A DNA stretch of 14,147 bases from Flavobacteriales bacterium UBA4585 (GCA_949487015.1 CATAQZ010000072.1:1-14147); one strand, 5' to 3'. Counted from the stretch's first letter, positions 1-7,824 are shown. Notes: a model not told the origin generated them from the sequence alone. Translations and numbers: made by a program.

Positions 1-12
1 ATTTAATGCACT

Positions 13-714
13 ATGGGAGCAACTTTAACCGCAGTAAGCGACAGTGCCAGCGCATTATATGCCGACGGACAGTTTGAATCGGCACGCACACTTTTTGAAT
101 CTTTAGCCGAGAAGGGTACTGCCGATCCGACGTTGTACTACAACATCGGCAACTGCTACGCGCGCTTGGGTCAATTCGGAGAGTCACGCCTATGGTACGA
201 ACGCTCACTATTGTTCGATCCCCGTAATGAAGAGACACTTCACAATCTAGAATGGCTTAACGCTCGACTTACAGACGCACTACCACCACCAAACGATGCC
301 CTATTGCATTGGATTGGCCATCAATTAAGAGCAATTCTTAGCCCCGAAAATTGGGGTTTGGTCGCTGGAGTGTTTTTAGCCGGTGCATTCGTACTACTAA
401 TTCTCCGGAAATTTAAACAGCCGTCGTTGAGCTGGCGATTACCGCTCACGCTAAGTAGTATAGGCTTAGTGCTACTGCTTACTGCACAAACAAGTATACC
501 CCAGAGCAATAAAGTTGTTGTAGTCAGCAACAACAGTTACGGCTACAGTGCACCCGATGCCAATGGTAAAAGAATCGTGCTCCTAAGTGAGGGAAGTGCG
601 GGTCGTTTAGTGAGAGCTTCGGACGGGTGGTTCTATGTGGCGCTCGGCGATGGTCGTCAAGCATGGTTTTCATCCGATCACTGGGTCCGCGTTCTTCCCA
701 TTAACCCTCGTTAA
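13..714 (+). CDS. batE: BatE-like TPR and SH3-domain membrane protein (aerotolerance operon)
   Basis: The 233-aa product has the BatE layout: TPR-type helices at about residues 9-80 (ALYADGQFESARTLFE, then LYYNIGNCYARLGQFGES), two membrane helices at about 114-131 and 144-160, and a C-terminal bacterial SH3 domain at about 167-229 (NKVVVVSNNSYGYSAPD, then GWFYVALGDGRQAWF). In Bacteroidota, BatE closes the batA-E operon, which is linked to oxidative stress tolerance and envelope function; the other bat genes would lie left of the window. The ATG at 13 is the only usable start, because an in-frame TAA lies at 4-6. Oddly, this start gives no signal peptide, whereas BatE proteins I know have one just before the TPR region. 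Either the TPR and SH3 parts are cytoplasmic here, or a frameshift near the window edge has cut off the leader. Family call is good; topology is uncertain. Confidence 0.8.
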   Translation: MGATLTAVSDSASALYADGQFESARTLFESLAEKGTADPTLYYNIGNCYARLGQFGESRLWYERSLLFDPRNEETLHNLEWLNARLTDALPPPNDALLHWIGHQLRAILSPENWGLVAGVFLAGAFVLLILRKFKQPSLSWRLPLTLSSIGLVLLLTAQTSIPQSNKVVVVSNNSYGYSAPDANGKRIVLLSEGSAGRLVRASDGWFYVALGDGRQAWFSSDHWVRVLPINPR

Positions 715-1040
715 ATAAGTTTAGGCAACCAGCTGCGTAATGGTGTGGTAATACCCATGACTTCCTGGTATGAGTGAGGAAAAGCGCGTACCACTTGCTT
801 TGATTCATTCCACCGTTGATGCGAACGATCACCAGAAGCATATACTGCAAAAAGGTGTTTCACCCTTTTGTAGATGATCTCCGCTTGTTCGTCTGTACAA
901 TGCTGAAATCCCGGTATAGCCTGGAATTTTTTAGTAGTGAGTGCCGCTTCTAATGTGCACTGCGCATCTAACGGTTCCCTCCAAAAAGGGAAATAGAAGG
1001 GATACCCGTGCAACAGGTTGTTGAAGATTTTTTCTTCCAT
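711..1040 (-). CDS. Hypothetical protein, 109 aa, no recognised family
   Basis: I do not recognise this protein. It is 109 aa, rich in aromatic and basic residues (GYPFYFPFWREPLD near the N-terminus, SWLPKLI at the end), with two cysteines (in AQCTLEA and FQHCTDEQ), and has no signal peptide or membrane segment. The middle (DEQAEIIYKRVKHLFAVY) looks helical, so a small globular soluble protein is likely. It converges on batE, and the two genes share the palindrome TTAA at 711-714 as stop codons on both strands. It lies downstream of thiL in the same direction, but about 150 bp away, so it probably has its own control. A strong stem-loop (1046-1078) ends six bases before its ATG. It is probably a real gene, but conservation is not shown. 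Confidence 0.55.
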   Translation of the reverse strand: MEEKIFNNLLHGYPFYFPFWREPLDAQCTLEAALTTKKFQAIPGFQHCTDEQAEIIYKRVKHLFAVYASGDRSHQRWNESKQVVRAFPHSYQEVMGITTPLRSWLPKLI

Positions 1041-1045
1041 GATAA

Positions 1046-1078
1046 GGTAACTAGGTTGGTTTGGACCAGTAAGTTACC
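1046..1078 (-). promoter_or_regulatory. Inverted repeat / stem-loop just upstream of the 109-aa gene
   Basis: Perfect 7-bp arms GGTAACT (1046-1052) and AGTTACC (1072-1078) enclose a second 4-bp stem, TGGT (1057-1060) and ACCA (1065-1068), with a four-base loop. The outer arm ends six bases before the ATG at 1040. In the transcript this would fold over the translation start region; as DNA it could be an operator. It is not followed by a T-run on the minus strand, so it is not an intrinsic terminator for thiL. Confidence 0.5.
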
Positions 1079-1138
1079 TCTTTTCTAAATTGAAAATCAA
1101 AGGATTAACAATAAAGTATCAATCGACACAGCGTATGC

Positions 1139-1168
1139 ACTGATTTACACGAAATGATAAATTTCAGT
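1139..1168 (-). other. Stem-loop in the 3' region of thiL
   Basis: ACTGA-TTTA (1139-1147) pairs with TAAA-TCAGT (1158-1168, with a two-base bulge at 1162-1163) around a 10-base loop, about 20 bp after the thiL stop. It has no T-tract on the minus strand, so it may be a weak or factor-dependent transcript end, or an RNA 3'-end stabiliser. Nothing else is evident in the 148-bp gap between thiL and the 109-aa gene. Confidence 0.3.
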
Positions 1169-1188
1169 CACCTGAAGATAAAATACGA

Positions 1189-2235
1189 CTATTCCGCCTC
1201 GTGATGGTTAAATCCCTGAGCTTTCAACCCAATGACTTTATCGTCCCGAGTAATGAGGTTTGCGCCACTTCCTTCTTTCACATAACCGATCACCGTTAGA
1301 TTCGGATTCGTCTTGACCTTATCGTGGTCTTCGATCGGTACTGTAAAGAGTAACTCGTAATCTTCTCCACCGTTCAAGGCAACTGTGGTTGTATTCAAGT
1401 TGAACTCCTCACAGAGGGCGTATATGGATGGATCAATGGGGATTTTACTCTCATACAGATTGTATTGCATCTGTCCGGTATTCGAAAGGTGCAAGGTTTC
1501 TGAGCTTAAGCCGTCAGAAATGTCAATCATCGAGGTCGGCTGAATGTCCAATGCCTTAAGAATTTCGACGACATCCTTGCGCGCCTCTGGTTTCAACTGA
1601 CGCTCCAAAATATATTCGTGTCCGCCTAATTCCGGTTGCATATCAGGATTTTCTAAATACACCTGCTTCTCGCGCTCTAGGATTTGAAGCCCCATGTAGG
1701 CACCGCCTAAATCACCGCTAACGACAATAAGGTCATTATCTTTTGCACCACTTCGTTTTGCAACACGCTCTTTTTCAACGCGACCAACAACCGTAACTGA
1801 AATCATCAATCCAGATTTTGACGCAGTAGTATCGCCTCCGACTAAATCCACGTTATAGCGTTCACAAGCCAAATGAATACCCTCGTAGATCTCTTCTAGA
1901 GCCTCTACTGGGAATCGGTTTGAAACGGCCAATCCGACTGTGATGTGTTCAGGCGTTCCATTCATCGCATAAATGTCGCTGAGGTTAACTATCACGCTTT
2001 TGTAGCCCAAATGCTTCAAAGGCATATAGCTTAAATCAAAGTGAACGCCTTCTACGAGAAGATCAGTAGAAACCGCCTGGTAGTGGGTACCTACGTCTAT
2101 AAGTGCGGCATCATCTCCAACTCCTAATGCGGTGTGGGCGTGTTTCAACTTAGTGGCTTGCGTTAAATGACCTATGAGGCCAAACTCGCCCAAATCACTG
2201 ATGGGCGTACGCTGTGGGTTTTTTGCATCGAACAT
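1189..2235 (-). CDS. thiL: Thiamine-monophosphate kinase ThiL
   Basis: ThiL phosphorylates thiamine monophosphate with ATP to make thiamine diphosphate, the last step of cofactor synthesis, in the cytoplasm. The 348-aa length fits the family. The conserved AIRS/PurM-like motifs are in order: GVGDDAA (38-44), STDLLVEGVHF (56-66), NLSDIYAMN (84-92), GGDTT (133-137), ISDGLSSE (239-246) and GGEDYELLF (289-297), which cover the Mg-nucleotide and substrate binding acidic residues. The gene stands alone, with no other thiamine genes nearby, and diverges from the suf operon. The ATG at 2235 is preferred: a perfect TAACTTTG promoter box ends only four bases before it, so the message is probably leaderless or nearly so. 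A 24-bp dyad overlaps the promoter spacer and may regulate it. I see no TPP riboswitch in the short leader. Confidence 0.95.
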   Translation of the reverse strand: MFDAKNPQRTPISDLGEFGLIGHLTQATKLKHAHTALGVGDDAALIDVGTHYQAVSTDLLVEGVHFDLSYMPLKHLGYKSVIVNLSDIYAMNGTPEHITVGLAVSNRFPVEALEEIYEGIHLACERYNVDLVGGDTTASKSGLMISVTVVGRVEKERVAKRSGAKDNDLIVVSGDLGGAYMGLQILEREKQVYLENPDMQPELGGHEYILERQLKPEARKDVVEILKALDIQPTSMIDISDGLSSETLHLSNTGQMQYNLYESKIPIDPSIYALCEEFNLNTTTVALNGGEDYELLFTVPIEDHDKVKTNPNLTVIGYVKEGSGANLITRDDKVIGLKAQGFNHHEAE

Positions 2236-2239
2236 GTAG

Positions 2240-2271
2240 CAAAGTTATTGTGTTCATTGGTGAGAACACAA
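2240..2271 (-). promoter_or_regulatory. Predicted thiL promoter (TTG - 21 nt - TAACTTTG)
   Basis: On the minus strand TTG (2271-2269) is followed after 21 nt by TAACTTTG (2247-2240), a full match to the Bacteroidota -7 box TAnnTTTG with the -33 TTG at an accepted spacing (about 17-23 nt in flavobacteria). The box is followed by four bases and then the thiL ATG, so transcription should begin at or next to the start codon. Confidence 0.65.
2248..2271. promoter_or_regulatory. Perfect 8+8 bp dyad, candidate operator between thiL and suf
   Basis: TTGTGTTC (2248-2255) and GAACACAA (2264-2271) are exact reverse complements separated by eight bases. The dyad fills the spacer between the -33 and -7 elements of the thiL promoter and lies about 20 bp upstream of the suf -7 box. 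This is where a dimeric regulator controlling thiL, suf or both would bind. The cognate regulator is unknown; the motif does not look like a Fur box. Confidence 0.45.
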
Positions 2272-2291
2272 GAAAAAAGCCGCGTATTACG

Positions 2292-2299
2292 TAACTTTG
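2292..2299 (+). promoter_or_regulatory. Predicted suf operon -7 box TAACTTTG
   Basis: An exact TAnnTTTG match lies 30 bp before the sufA ATG at 2330. No TTG occurs at the normal spacing upstream, so the -33 element is weak, which would fit a promoter needing an activator. The expected transcript start is about 2302-2307, giving a leader of roughly 25 nt. Confidence 0.5.
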
Positions 2300-2329
2300 T
2301 CGCGCATCTTTAGAATGTTTCTAAATAAT

Positions 2330-2659
2330 ATGGTAAAAGTATCAGATACTGCGAAGTCAAAACTTGCTGCACTTATGCAGGAAGAGGGCAAGCAATTGGA
2401 TAAGACCTACATCAGTGTAGGCGTAGAAAGTGGCGGGTGTTCCGGACTGTCTTATAAAATGGACTTTACCCCGGAAATGCCCGGAAATGCGGAACTCTAT
2501 GAAGATAACGGCGTTAAAGTCGTTGTAGAGAAAAAATCACTCCTTTACCTCATAGGAACCACTTTGGAATACAGTGGTGGACTCAATGGAAAAGGATTCA
2601 GTTTTAATAACCCTAATGCGACACGCACCTGCGGGTGTGGAGAAAGCTTCGCCGTTTAA
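2330..2659 (+). CDS. sufA: A-type iron-sulfur carrier (SufA/IscA/HesB family)
   Basis: This small protein carries or inserts Fe-S clusters assembled by SufBCD. With the ATG at 2330 it is 109 aa and begins MVKVSDTAKSKL, the usual family N-terminus. The three ligand cysteines are present: C37 in SGGCSGL and C101/C103 in TCGCGESF. A longer in-frame reading from TTG at 2297 is possible but unlikely, because that TTG is the end of the predicted TAACTTTG promoter box and so would not be transcribed; an ATG at 2315 is a second, less likely choice. It is the first gene of the suf operon, with sufB starting 10 bp after its stop. Confidence 0.93.
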   Translation: MVKVSDTAKSKLAALMQEEGKQLDKTYISVGVESGGCSGLSYKMDFTPEMPGNAELYEDNGVKVVVEKKSLLYLIGTTLEYSGGLNGKGFSFNNPNATRTCGCGESFAV

Positions 2660-2668
2660 CCCCCTATT

Positions 2669-4105
2669 ATGAGCGACGAAATCCTAGATGAAATCACCGC
2701 ATCCGACTATAAGTACGGATTCACCACAGATATCGAAAGCGATACGGTGCCTCCCGGACTGAACGAAGATGTGATTCGATTAATCAGTGAAAAGAAAAAC
2801 GAACCCCAATGGATGTTGGATTGGCGTTTAGATGCCTACAAAACGTGGTTGGCGATGGTAGAGCCCGAATGGCCTAACGTCACCTACAGCAAACCCGACT
2901 TCCAAGCGGTCTCTTACTACAGTGCGCCAAAGCAAAAGAAAGAGTTAGAAAGCCTTGACGAAGTAGATCCTGAATTACTGCGCACGTTTGAACGTTTGGG
3001 CATTAGCCTTGACGAGCAAAAACGCTTATCAGGGGTTGCCATGGATGTTGTAGTAGATTCAGTTTCTGTTGCAACCACTTTTAAGAAAACGCTTGCTGAA
3101 AAAGGCATCATTTTCTGTTCCATGAGTGAAGCCATTCAAGAACACTCAGAGCTCGTGCGTAAGCACCTTGGAACTGTAATACCGAAGCGCGACAACTTTT
3201 ATGCTGCGTTGAACAGCGCAGTCTTTACCGACGGTTCGTTCTGTTATATCCCGAAAGGAGTGCGTTGTCCTATGGAGTTGAGCACCTATTTCCGTATTAA
3301 CGAGGCCAACACTGGCCAATTCGAGCGTACCCTCGTCATTGCTGACGAAGGCTCGTACGTGAGTTACCTTGAGGGATGTACTGCGCCTTCGCGCGATGAA
3401 AATCAGCTGCACGCAGCAGTGGTCGAGCTCGTTGCATTGGATAATGCAGAAATTAAATACAGTACTGTTCAAAACTGGTACCCGGGCGATGCAGAAGGAA
3501 AAGGCGGTGTCTTCAACTTCGTGACGAAAAGGGGTATTTGCGAGCGCAATGCGAAAATCAGCTGGACACAGGTCGAAACCGGTTCTGCAGTAACCTGGAA
3601 GTACCCTTCGTGTATTTTGAAAGGAGATAATAGTATCGGCGAATTCTATAGTGTCGCTGTTACAAATAATTACCAGCAAGCAGATACTGGAACGAAAATG
3701 ATCCATTTGGGTAAAAACACCAAAAGCACGATCATCTCTAAGGGTATTAGCGCAGGTAAAAGTCACAACAGCTACAGAGGTTTAGTTCGCGTTGGTGCCC
3801 GTGCCGAGAATGCACGAAATTTCAGCCAATGTGATTCGCTACTGATGGGAGATCAATGTGGTGCGCATACATTCCCGTATATCGAAGCACAGCATCCTAC
3901 CGCTCAAATCGAGCATGAGGCGACGACTTCTAAGATTGGTGAAGACCAGATATTCTATTGCAACCAGCGAGGAATTGGCACTGAAGAGGCTATTGCACTT
4001 ATTGTGAATGGCTATTGTAAAGATGTATTGAACCAGCTTCCTATGGAATTTGCCGTAGAAGCACAAAAACTATTGGAAGTCTCTCTAGAAGGCTCCGTAG
4101 GATAA
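2669..4105 (+). CDS. sufB: Fe-S cluster assembly scaffold SufB
   Basis: SufB is the scaffold of the cytoplasmic SufBC2D complex on which the cluster is built. The 478-aa product has the C-terminal SufB/SufD beta-helix core with the expected motifs: YLEGCTAP (C237), [17 protein letters not shown] (C397, matching the key C405 of E. coli SufB by motif) and [20 protein letters not shown]. The N-terminal part (about 1-120) is the variable helical region, and its length is normal for the family. The start [10 protein letters not shown] lies 10 bp after sufA, and sufC follows 4 bp after the stop, so translation is probably coupled. Large open frames on the opposite strand here are shadows of this GC-balanced coding sequence. 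Confidence 0.97.
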   Translation: MSDEILDEITASDYKYGFTTDIESDTVPPGLNEDVIRLISEKKNEPQWMLDWRLDAYKTWLAMVEPEWPNVTYSKPDFQAVSYYSAPKQKKELESLDEVDPELLRTFERLGISLDEQKRLSGVAMDVVVDSVSVATTFKKTLAEKGIIFCSMSEAIQEHSELVRKHLGTVIPKRDNFYAALNSAVFTDGSFCYIPKGVRCPMELSTYFRINEANTGQFERTLVIADEGSYVSYLEGCTAPSRDENQLHAAVVELVALDNAEIKYSTVQNWYPGDAEGKGGVFNFVTKRGICERNAKISWTQVETGSAVTWKYPSCILKGDNSIGEFYSVAVTNNYQQADTGTKMIHLGKNTKSTIISKGISAGKSHNSYRGLVRVGARAENARNFSQCDSLLMGDQCGAHTFPYIEAQHPTAQIEHEATTSKIGEDQIFYCNQRGIGTEEAIALIVNGYCKDVLNQLPMEFAVEAQKLLEVSLEGSVG

Positions 4106-4108
4106 ATC

Positions 4109-4858
4109 ATGATTAAAATTAACAACCTCCAAGCCCGGGTAGAAGACAAGGAAATTCTCAAAGGCATCAACCTAGAAATTAATCCTGGTGAGATCCATGC
4201 GATTATGGGTCCTAATGGCTCAGGTAAATCGACACTTTCCAGTGTAATTGCTGGTCGCGAAGATTATGAAGTAACCGGTGGTAGCATCGACTTTGAAGGA
4301 GAAGATCTTATGGATTTAGATCCTGAAGAGCGTGCTCACAAGGGTATCTTCTTAAGCTTTCAGTACCCCGTGGAAATTCCTGGGGTCACGGTGAGTAACT
4401 TCATTAAGACTGCCATCAACGAAAGCCGCAAAGGCCGCGGTGAAGAGCCCATGGAAGCGCGCGAAATGCTCGCGAAAATGCGTGAAAAAACAGCCCTCTT
4501 AGAGATGGATAAAAGCTACCTCAGCCGCAGTTTAAACGAGGGCTTTTCGGGTGGTGAGAAAAAGCGCAATGAAATCTTCCAAATGGCAATGTTAGAGCCG
4601 AAATTGGCAATACTGGATGAGACGGATTCTGGCTTAGATATAGATGCACTACGCATTGTTGCCGGCGGTGTGAATAAGCTACGTACTGCAGATAATGCAG
4701 TTGTAGTAATCACGCATTACCAGCGTCTTTTGGACTACATCAAACCAGATTTCGTACACGTTTTATTCAACGGTAGAATTGTTAAAAGTGGCGGGCCAGA
4801 ATTGGCACATGAGTTGGAAGAGAAAGGATACGACTGGATCAAGGCAGAAAACGCATGA
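4109..4858 (+). CDS. sufC: Fe-S cluster assembly ATPase SufC
   Basis: SufC is the ABC-type ATPase subunit that drives conformational change in SufBC2D. The 249-aa protein has Walker A GPNGSGKST (34-42), the Q-loop in LSFQYP (about 83-87), the Suf-type signature FSGGEKKR (146-153), Walker B LAILDETDSGLD (167-178) with the Suf-typical DETDSGLD, and the switch histidine in VITHYQR (H203). There are no membrane segments, as expected for this cytoplasmic ABC protein. Its stop overlaps the sufD start as ATGA (4855-4858), a sign of translational coupling. Confidence 0.97.
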   Translation: MIKINNLQARVEDKEILKGINLEINPGEIHAIMGPNGSGKSTLSSVIAGREDYEVTGGSIDFEGEDLMDLDPEERAHKGIFLSFQYPVEIPGVTVSNFIKTAINESRKGRGEEPMEAREMLAKMREKTALLEMDKSYLSRSLNEGFSGGEKKRNEIFQMAMLEPKLAILDETDSGLDIDALRIVAGGVNKLRTADNAVVVITHYQRLLDYIKPDFVHVLFNGRIVKSGGPELAHELEEKGYDWIKAENA

Positions 4859-6174
4859 CAGATTTAGCACAAGATTTACTCTCCTCTTTTGTTGTTGCAG
4901 AACCGCAACTCAATGGCAGCCGAAATCTCGGCGTCGTTCACTTGCGTAAGGAAGCGCTGGACAGATTTGAAGCCCAGGGTTTCCCTACCACGAGGGACGA
5001 AGAGTGGAAATACACCAACCTAAAACCGGTATTAAAGCACGACTATCGCATTCTTTTAAAAGGTGATGATGCCGTATCGTTTGCCGATATCAAATCGTAC
5101 TTATTGAGTGACCTAGACACGTATAAACTCGTGTTTATCAACGGGAAATACAGCTCGTGGTTAAGCGATTCAACGCATCAGGAATTCGACGTTTGTACGT
5201 TTGCTGCGGCGTTGAATAAATACCCAGATATTATCTCGGAGTATTTAGGTAAAGGAGCGCCAAAAGGCGAGACGTTTGTGGACCTAAATACCGCCTTCGC
5301 TGACGACGGCGCGTTTATTCGAGTGAAGGCAAATCAAACCGTCGATAAACCTATCGAAATTCTTTACCTCACAACGAATGAAAACGGACCTGCATTTTCA
5401 CAGGTGCGTAATTTGATCATTGCGGAACAGAATGCGGAGGTGCAACTTTTAGAGCGCCATCAAAACATAGGCGACCAGCCGAGCTTTACGAATTTTGTAA
5501 GTGAAGTCTTCGCAGCCCGCGATGCGCGTGTGAGTTATTACAAAGTACAAAACGATTCCGATGAGGCTACATTGGTTGATAATACCCATGTGGTCCAAAA
5601 AGAGCAGAGCAACGTTCATGTAGGTACCTATACCTTTGGTGGAAAATTGGTACGTAATAATCTGCATTTTTATTCCGGTGGAGAACATGCTGAGAGCCAT
5701 ATGGACGGCATTACCATTATCGGTGATGGACAAACTGTGGATCACCACACACTTGTAGATCACCAAGAGCCGAATTGTTACAGCCGGGAGCTATACAAGG
5801 GAATCTACCTCGGTAAGAGCCACGGTATTTTCAATGGAAAGGTGATGGTCCGCCAGAAGGCGCAGAAAACAAACGCTTTCCAACAAAATGACAATATTTT
5901 GTTGAGTGATAAAGCGAAGGTAGATACGAAGCCTCAATTGGAGATTTTCGCAGATGACGTGCGTTGTTCGCATGGTTGTACTATTGGCCAATTGGACCAC
6001 AATGCTCTTTTTTACCTACGTTCAAGAGGAATTCCAAAACGTGAAGCTGAAGGGTTAATGACCTACGCTTTTGCGGCGGATGCATTGGAATATGTTAAAA
6101 TTCCACAGCTTGAGAAGCGATTGAATCACGTCATTGCAGAGAAGCTAGGAATCAACTTAGAATTTGCCTTGTAA
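4855..6174 (+). CDS. sufD: Fe-S cluster assembly protein SufD
   Basis: SufD pairs with SufB in the SufBC2D complex and is needed for iron entry into the cluster. The 439-aa length is normal. The N-terminus has the family motif TTRDEEWKYTNLKP (45-58). The C-terminal beta-helix contains GKSHGIFNGKV (320-330), QNDNILLSDKAKVDTKPQLE (344-363) and CSHGCTIGQLDHNALFYLRS (371-390), with H373 matching the functionally important histidine of E. coli SufD. Here CSHGC has a second cysteine (C375) where E. coli has alanine; I recall this as common in Bacteroidota. The start overlaps sufC by four bases, and its TAA overlaps the sufS ATG by one base (6174). Confidence 0.97.
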   Translation: MTDLAQDLLSSFVVAEPQLNGSRNLGVVHLRKEALDRFEAQGFPTTRDEEWKYTNLKPVLKHDYRILLKGDDAVSFADIKSYLLSDLDTYKLVFINGKYSSWLSDSTHQEFDVCTFAAALNKYPDIISEYLGKGAPKGETFVDLNTAFADDGAFIRVKANQTVDKPIEILYLTTNENGPAFSQVRNLIIAEQNAEVQLLERHQNIGDQPSFTNFVSEVFAARDARVSYYKVQNDSDEATLVDNTHVVQKEQSNVHVGTYTFGGKLVRNNLHFYSGGEHAESHMDGITIIGDGQTVDHHTLVDHQEPNCYSRELYKGIYLGKSHGIFNGKVMVRQKAQKTNAFQQNDNILLSDKAKVDTKPQLEIFADDVRCSHGCTIGQLDHNALFYLRSRGIPKREAEGLMTYAFAADALEYVKIPQLEKRLNHVIAEKLGINLEFAL

Positions 6175-7391
6175 TGAGCTACGATGTCCACGCCATACGA
6201 AAGGAATTTCCCATTCTGCACCAGCAGATACATGGTCGACCACTCGTATACCTGGACAACGCTGCTACGGCACACAAACCGCTTGCTGTAATTCAGGCTA
6301 TTACTGACTTTTACACAAAGGATAATGCAAACGTGCATCGCGGTGTGCATACTTTAAGTCAACGTTCAACGGATGCCATGGAGGCTGTTCGCACTGCTGT
6401 ATGTGCGCATATCAATGCCCGAGAAGTCGCGGAAATCATTTTCACACGTGGCATCACCGACAGCATTAATACGGTTGCCTTTGGTATGGGGGCATTGCTA
6501 CAACCGCACCAAAATGTAGTCATTACAGCGTTGGAACATCACAGCAATATTGTGCCTTGGCAAATGCTTTGTGAGCGAACGGGAGCGGCATTGCGCTACA
6601 TACCGATGAACGATAAGGGCGAATTAGATCTCTCCACATTGGAAGTTTTAGTCGATGAAAACACTGCCATGGTCGCGTTCAACCACATCTCAAACGCGCT
6701 TGGAACCATTAATCCGGTCAAAACCATTTTAAGTCGAGCAAAAGCTGTCGGCGCATGGACCCTGGTCGACGGCGCACAAAGCGGCCCGCATGCGCTAGTA
6801 GATGTACAAGATTGGGATGTGGACTTTTTCACTTTATCCTCGCACAAAATGTACGGGCCTACGGGCTTAGGTGTACTCTATGGGAAACGCGAACGTTTGG
6901 AGTTGCTTCCTCCTTACCAAGGCGGTGGTGAAATGATTGCTACGGTGACCATGGAAAAAAGCACCTACGCGGATATCCCACATAAATTTGAAGCAGGTAC
7001 CCCGCACATCGAGGGCATCATCGGATTCGGTGCAGCATTAGATTATATCAATACCGTAGGTGTTGATGCTATTGCGGCACATGAAGCTGCACTTTTAGAT
7101 TATGCTACAACTACTTTGTCGACCATTGACGGGTTTAGAATTATCGGAACTGCGGAAAACAAGGCAAGTGTTATCAGCTTTCTAGTCGAAGGCACCCATC
7201 CATACGATTTAGGCGTACTACTCGACCAACAGGGAGTTGCAGTGCGTACTGGACAGCATTGTACACAACCCATTATGGACCAATTCTGCATCGCGGGGAC
7301 CGCTCGCGCAAGCTTTGCGATGTACAACACCTTCGAAGAAATCGATCTATTCAAGGCTGCGCTCGAGCGCGCCGTAACCATGCTACGATAA
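6174..7391 (+). CDS. sufS: Cysteine desulfurase SufS (group II)
   Basis: SufS is a PLP enzyme that removes sulfur from L-cysteine as a persulfide and hands it to SufE. The 405-aa protein has fold-type I motifs: YLDNAATAHKP (26-36), TALEHHSNIVPWQ with PLP-stacking H123 (118-130), VDGAQS (198-203), the Schiff-base lysine K225 in SSHKMYGPTG (222-231), and active-site C363 in RTGQHCTQP (358-366). The short RTGxHC region is typical of SufS/CsdA rather than IscS/NifS. It overlaps the sufD stop by one base and is followed 6 bp later by sufE, its sulfur acceptor. Confidence 0.97.
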   Translation: MSYDVHAIRKEFPILHQQIHGRPLVYLDNAATAHKPLAVIQAITDFYTKDNANVHRGVHTLSQRSTDAMEAVRTAVCAHINAREVAEIIFTRGITDSINTVAFGMGALLQPHQNVVITALEHHSNIVPWQMLCERTGAALRYIPMNDKGELDLSTLEVLVDENTAMVAFNHISNALGTINPVKTILSRAKAVGAWTLVDGAQSGPHALVDVQDWDVDFFTLSSHKMYGPTGLGVLYGKRERLELLPPYQGGGEMIATVTMEKSTYADIPHKFEAGTPHIEGIIGFGAALDYINTVGVDAIAAHEAALLDYATTTLSTIDGFRIIGTAENKASVISFLVEGTHPYDLGVLLDQQGVAVRTGQHCTQPIMDQFCIAGTARASFAMYNTFEEIDLFKAALERAVTMLR

Positions 7392-7397
7392 GTCACC

Positions 7398-7820
7398 ATG
7401 TCTACAATTGCTGAAAAACAAGCCGTACTTATCGAAGAATTCGAATTCTTCGACGAATGGATGGATAAATACAATCACATCATCGAAATGGGTAAAGCCA
7501 TGCCCGTGCTTGACGCGGTCGATAAAAACGATGATCTTTTGGTACAAGGCTGCCAAAGCAAAGTTTGGCTCAAGGCAGAAAAAAAAGGCGAAAACGTTCG
7601 TTTTTTTGCCGATGCCGACGCCATTATTGCAAAAGGTATCGTTGCAATGTTAATCGATGTATTTGACAATCAACCGTCACTAGAGGTTGCAGCTGCGGAT
7701 CTAAGTTTCTTAGAAAGAATAGGGCTTAAGGATCACCTAAGTCCTACCCGTGCAAATGGATTGATGAGCATGATAAAACAAATGAAATTCTACGCGTTGG
7801 CCTTTTCCAGCGCAAACTAA
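7398..7820 (+). CDS. sufE: Sulfur acceptor protein SufE
   Basis: SufE accepts persulfide sulfur from SufS and passes it to SufB. The 140-aa size is standard. The catalytic cysteine is C52 in LVQGCQSKVWLKA (48-60), matching C51 of E. coli SufE, and the end (LSPTRANGLMSMIKQMKFYA) is the conserved helical region of the family. An overlapping frame at 7408-7653 is a shadow. It sits directly between sufS and sufT, with 4 bp to the next start. Confidence 0.96.
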   Translation: MSTIAEKQAVLIEEFEFFDEWMDKYNHIIEMGKAMPVLDAVDKNDDLLVQGCQSKVWLKAEKKGENVRFFADADAIIAKGIVAMLIDVFDNQPSLEVAAADLSFLERIGLKDHLSPTRANGLMSMIKQMKFYALAFSSAN

Positions 7821-7824
7821 GCGT

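Noticed and set aside
1..28. Possible tail of the upstream gene (frame 2 reads FNALWEQL then stop at 26-28)
   Set aside because: An alternative end is the TAA at 4-6 in frame 1. With so few bases the true frame of the preceding bat gene cannot be decided.
2236..2296. TPP riboswitch for thiL
   Set aside because: No THI-box-like sequence is visible, and the promoter box lies four bases from the ATG, leaving no leader for a riboswitch.
3146..3766. Open frame of 206 codons on the minus strand inside sufB
   Set aside because: It lies entirely antisense to a well-supported sufB and its translation shows no family features, so it is a shadow frame.
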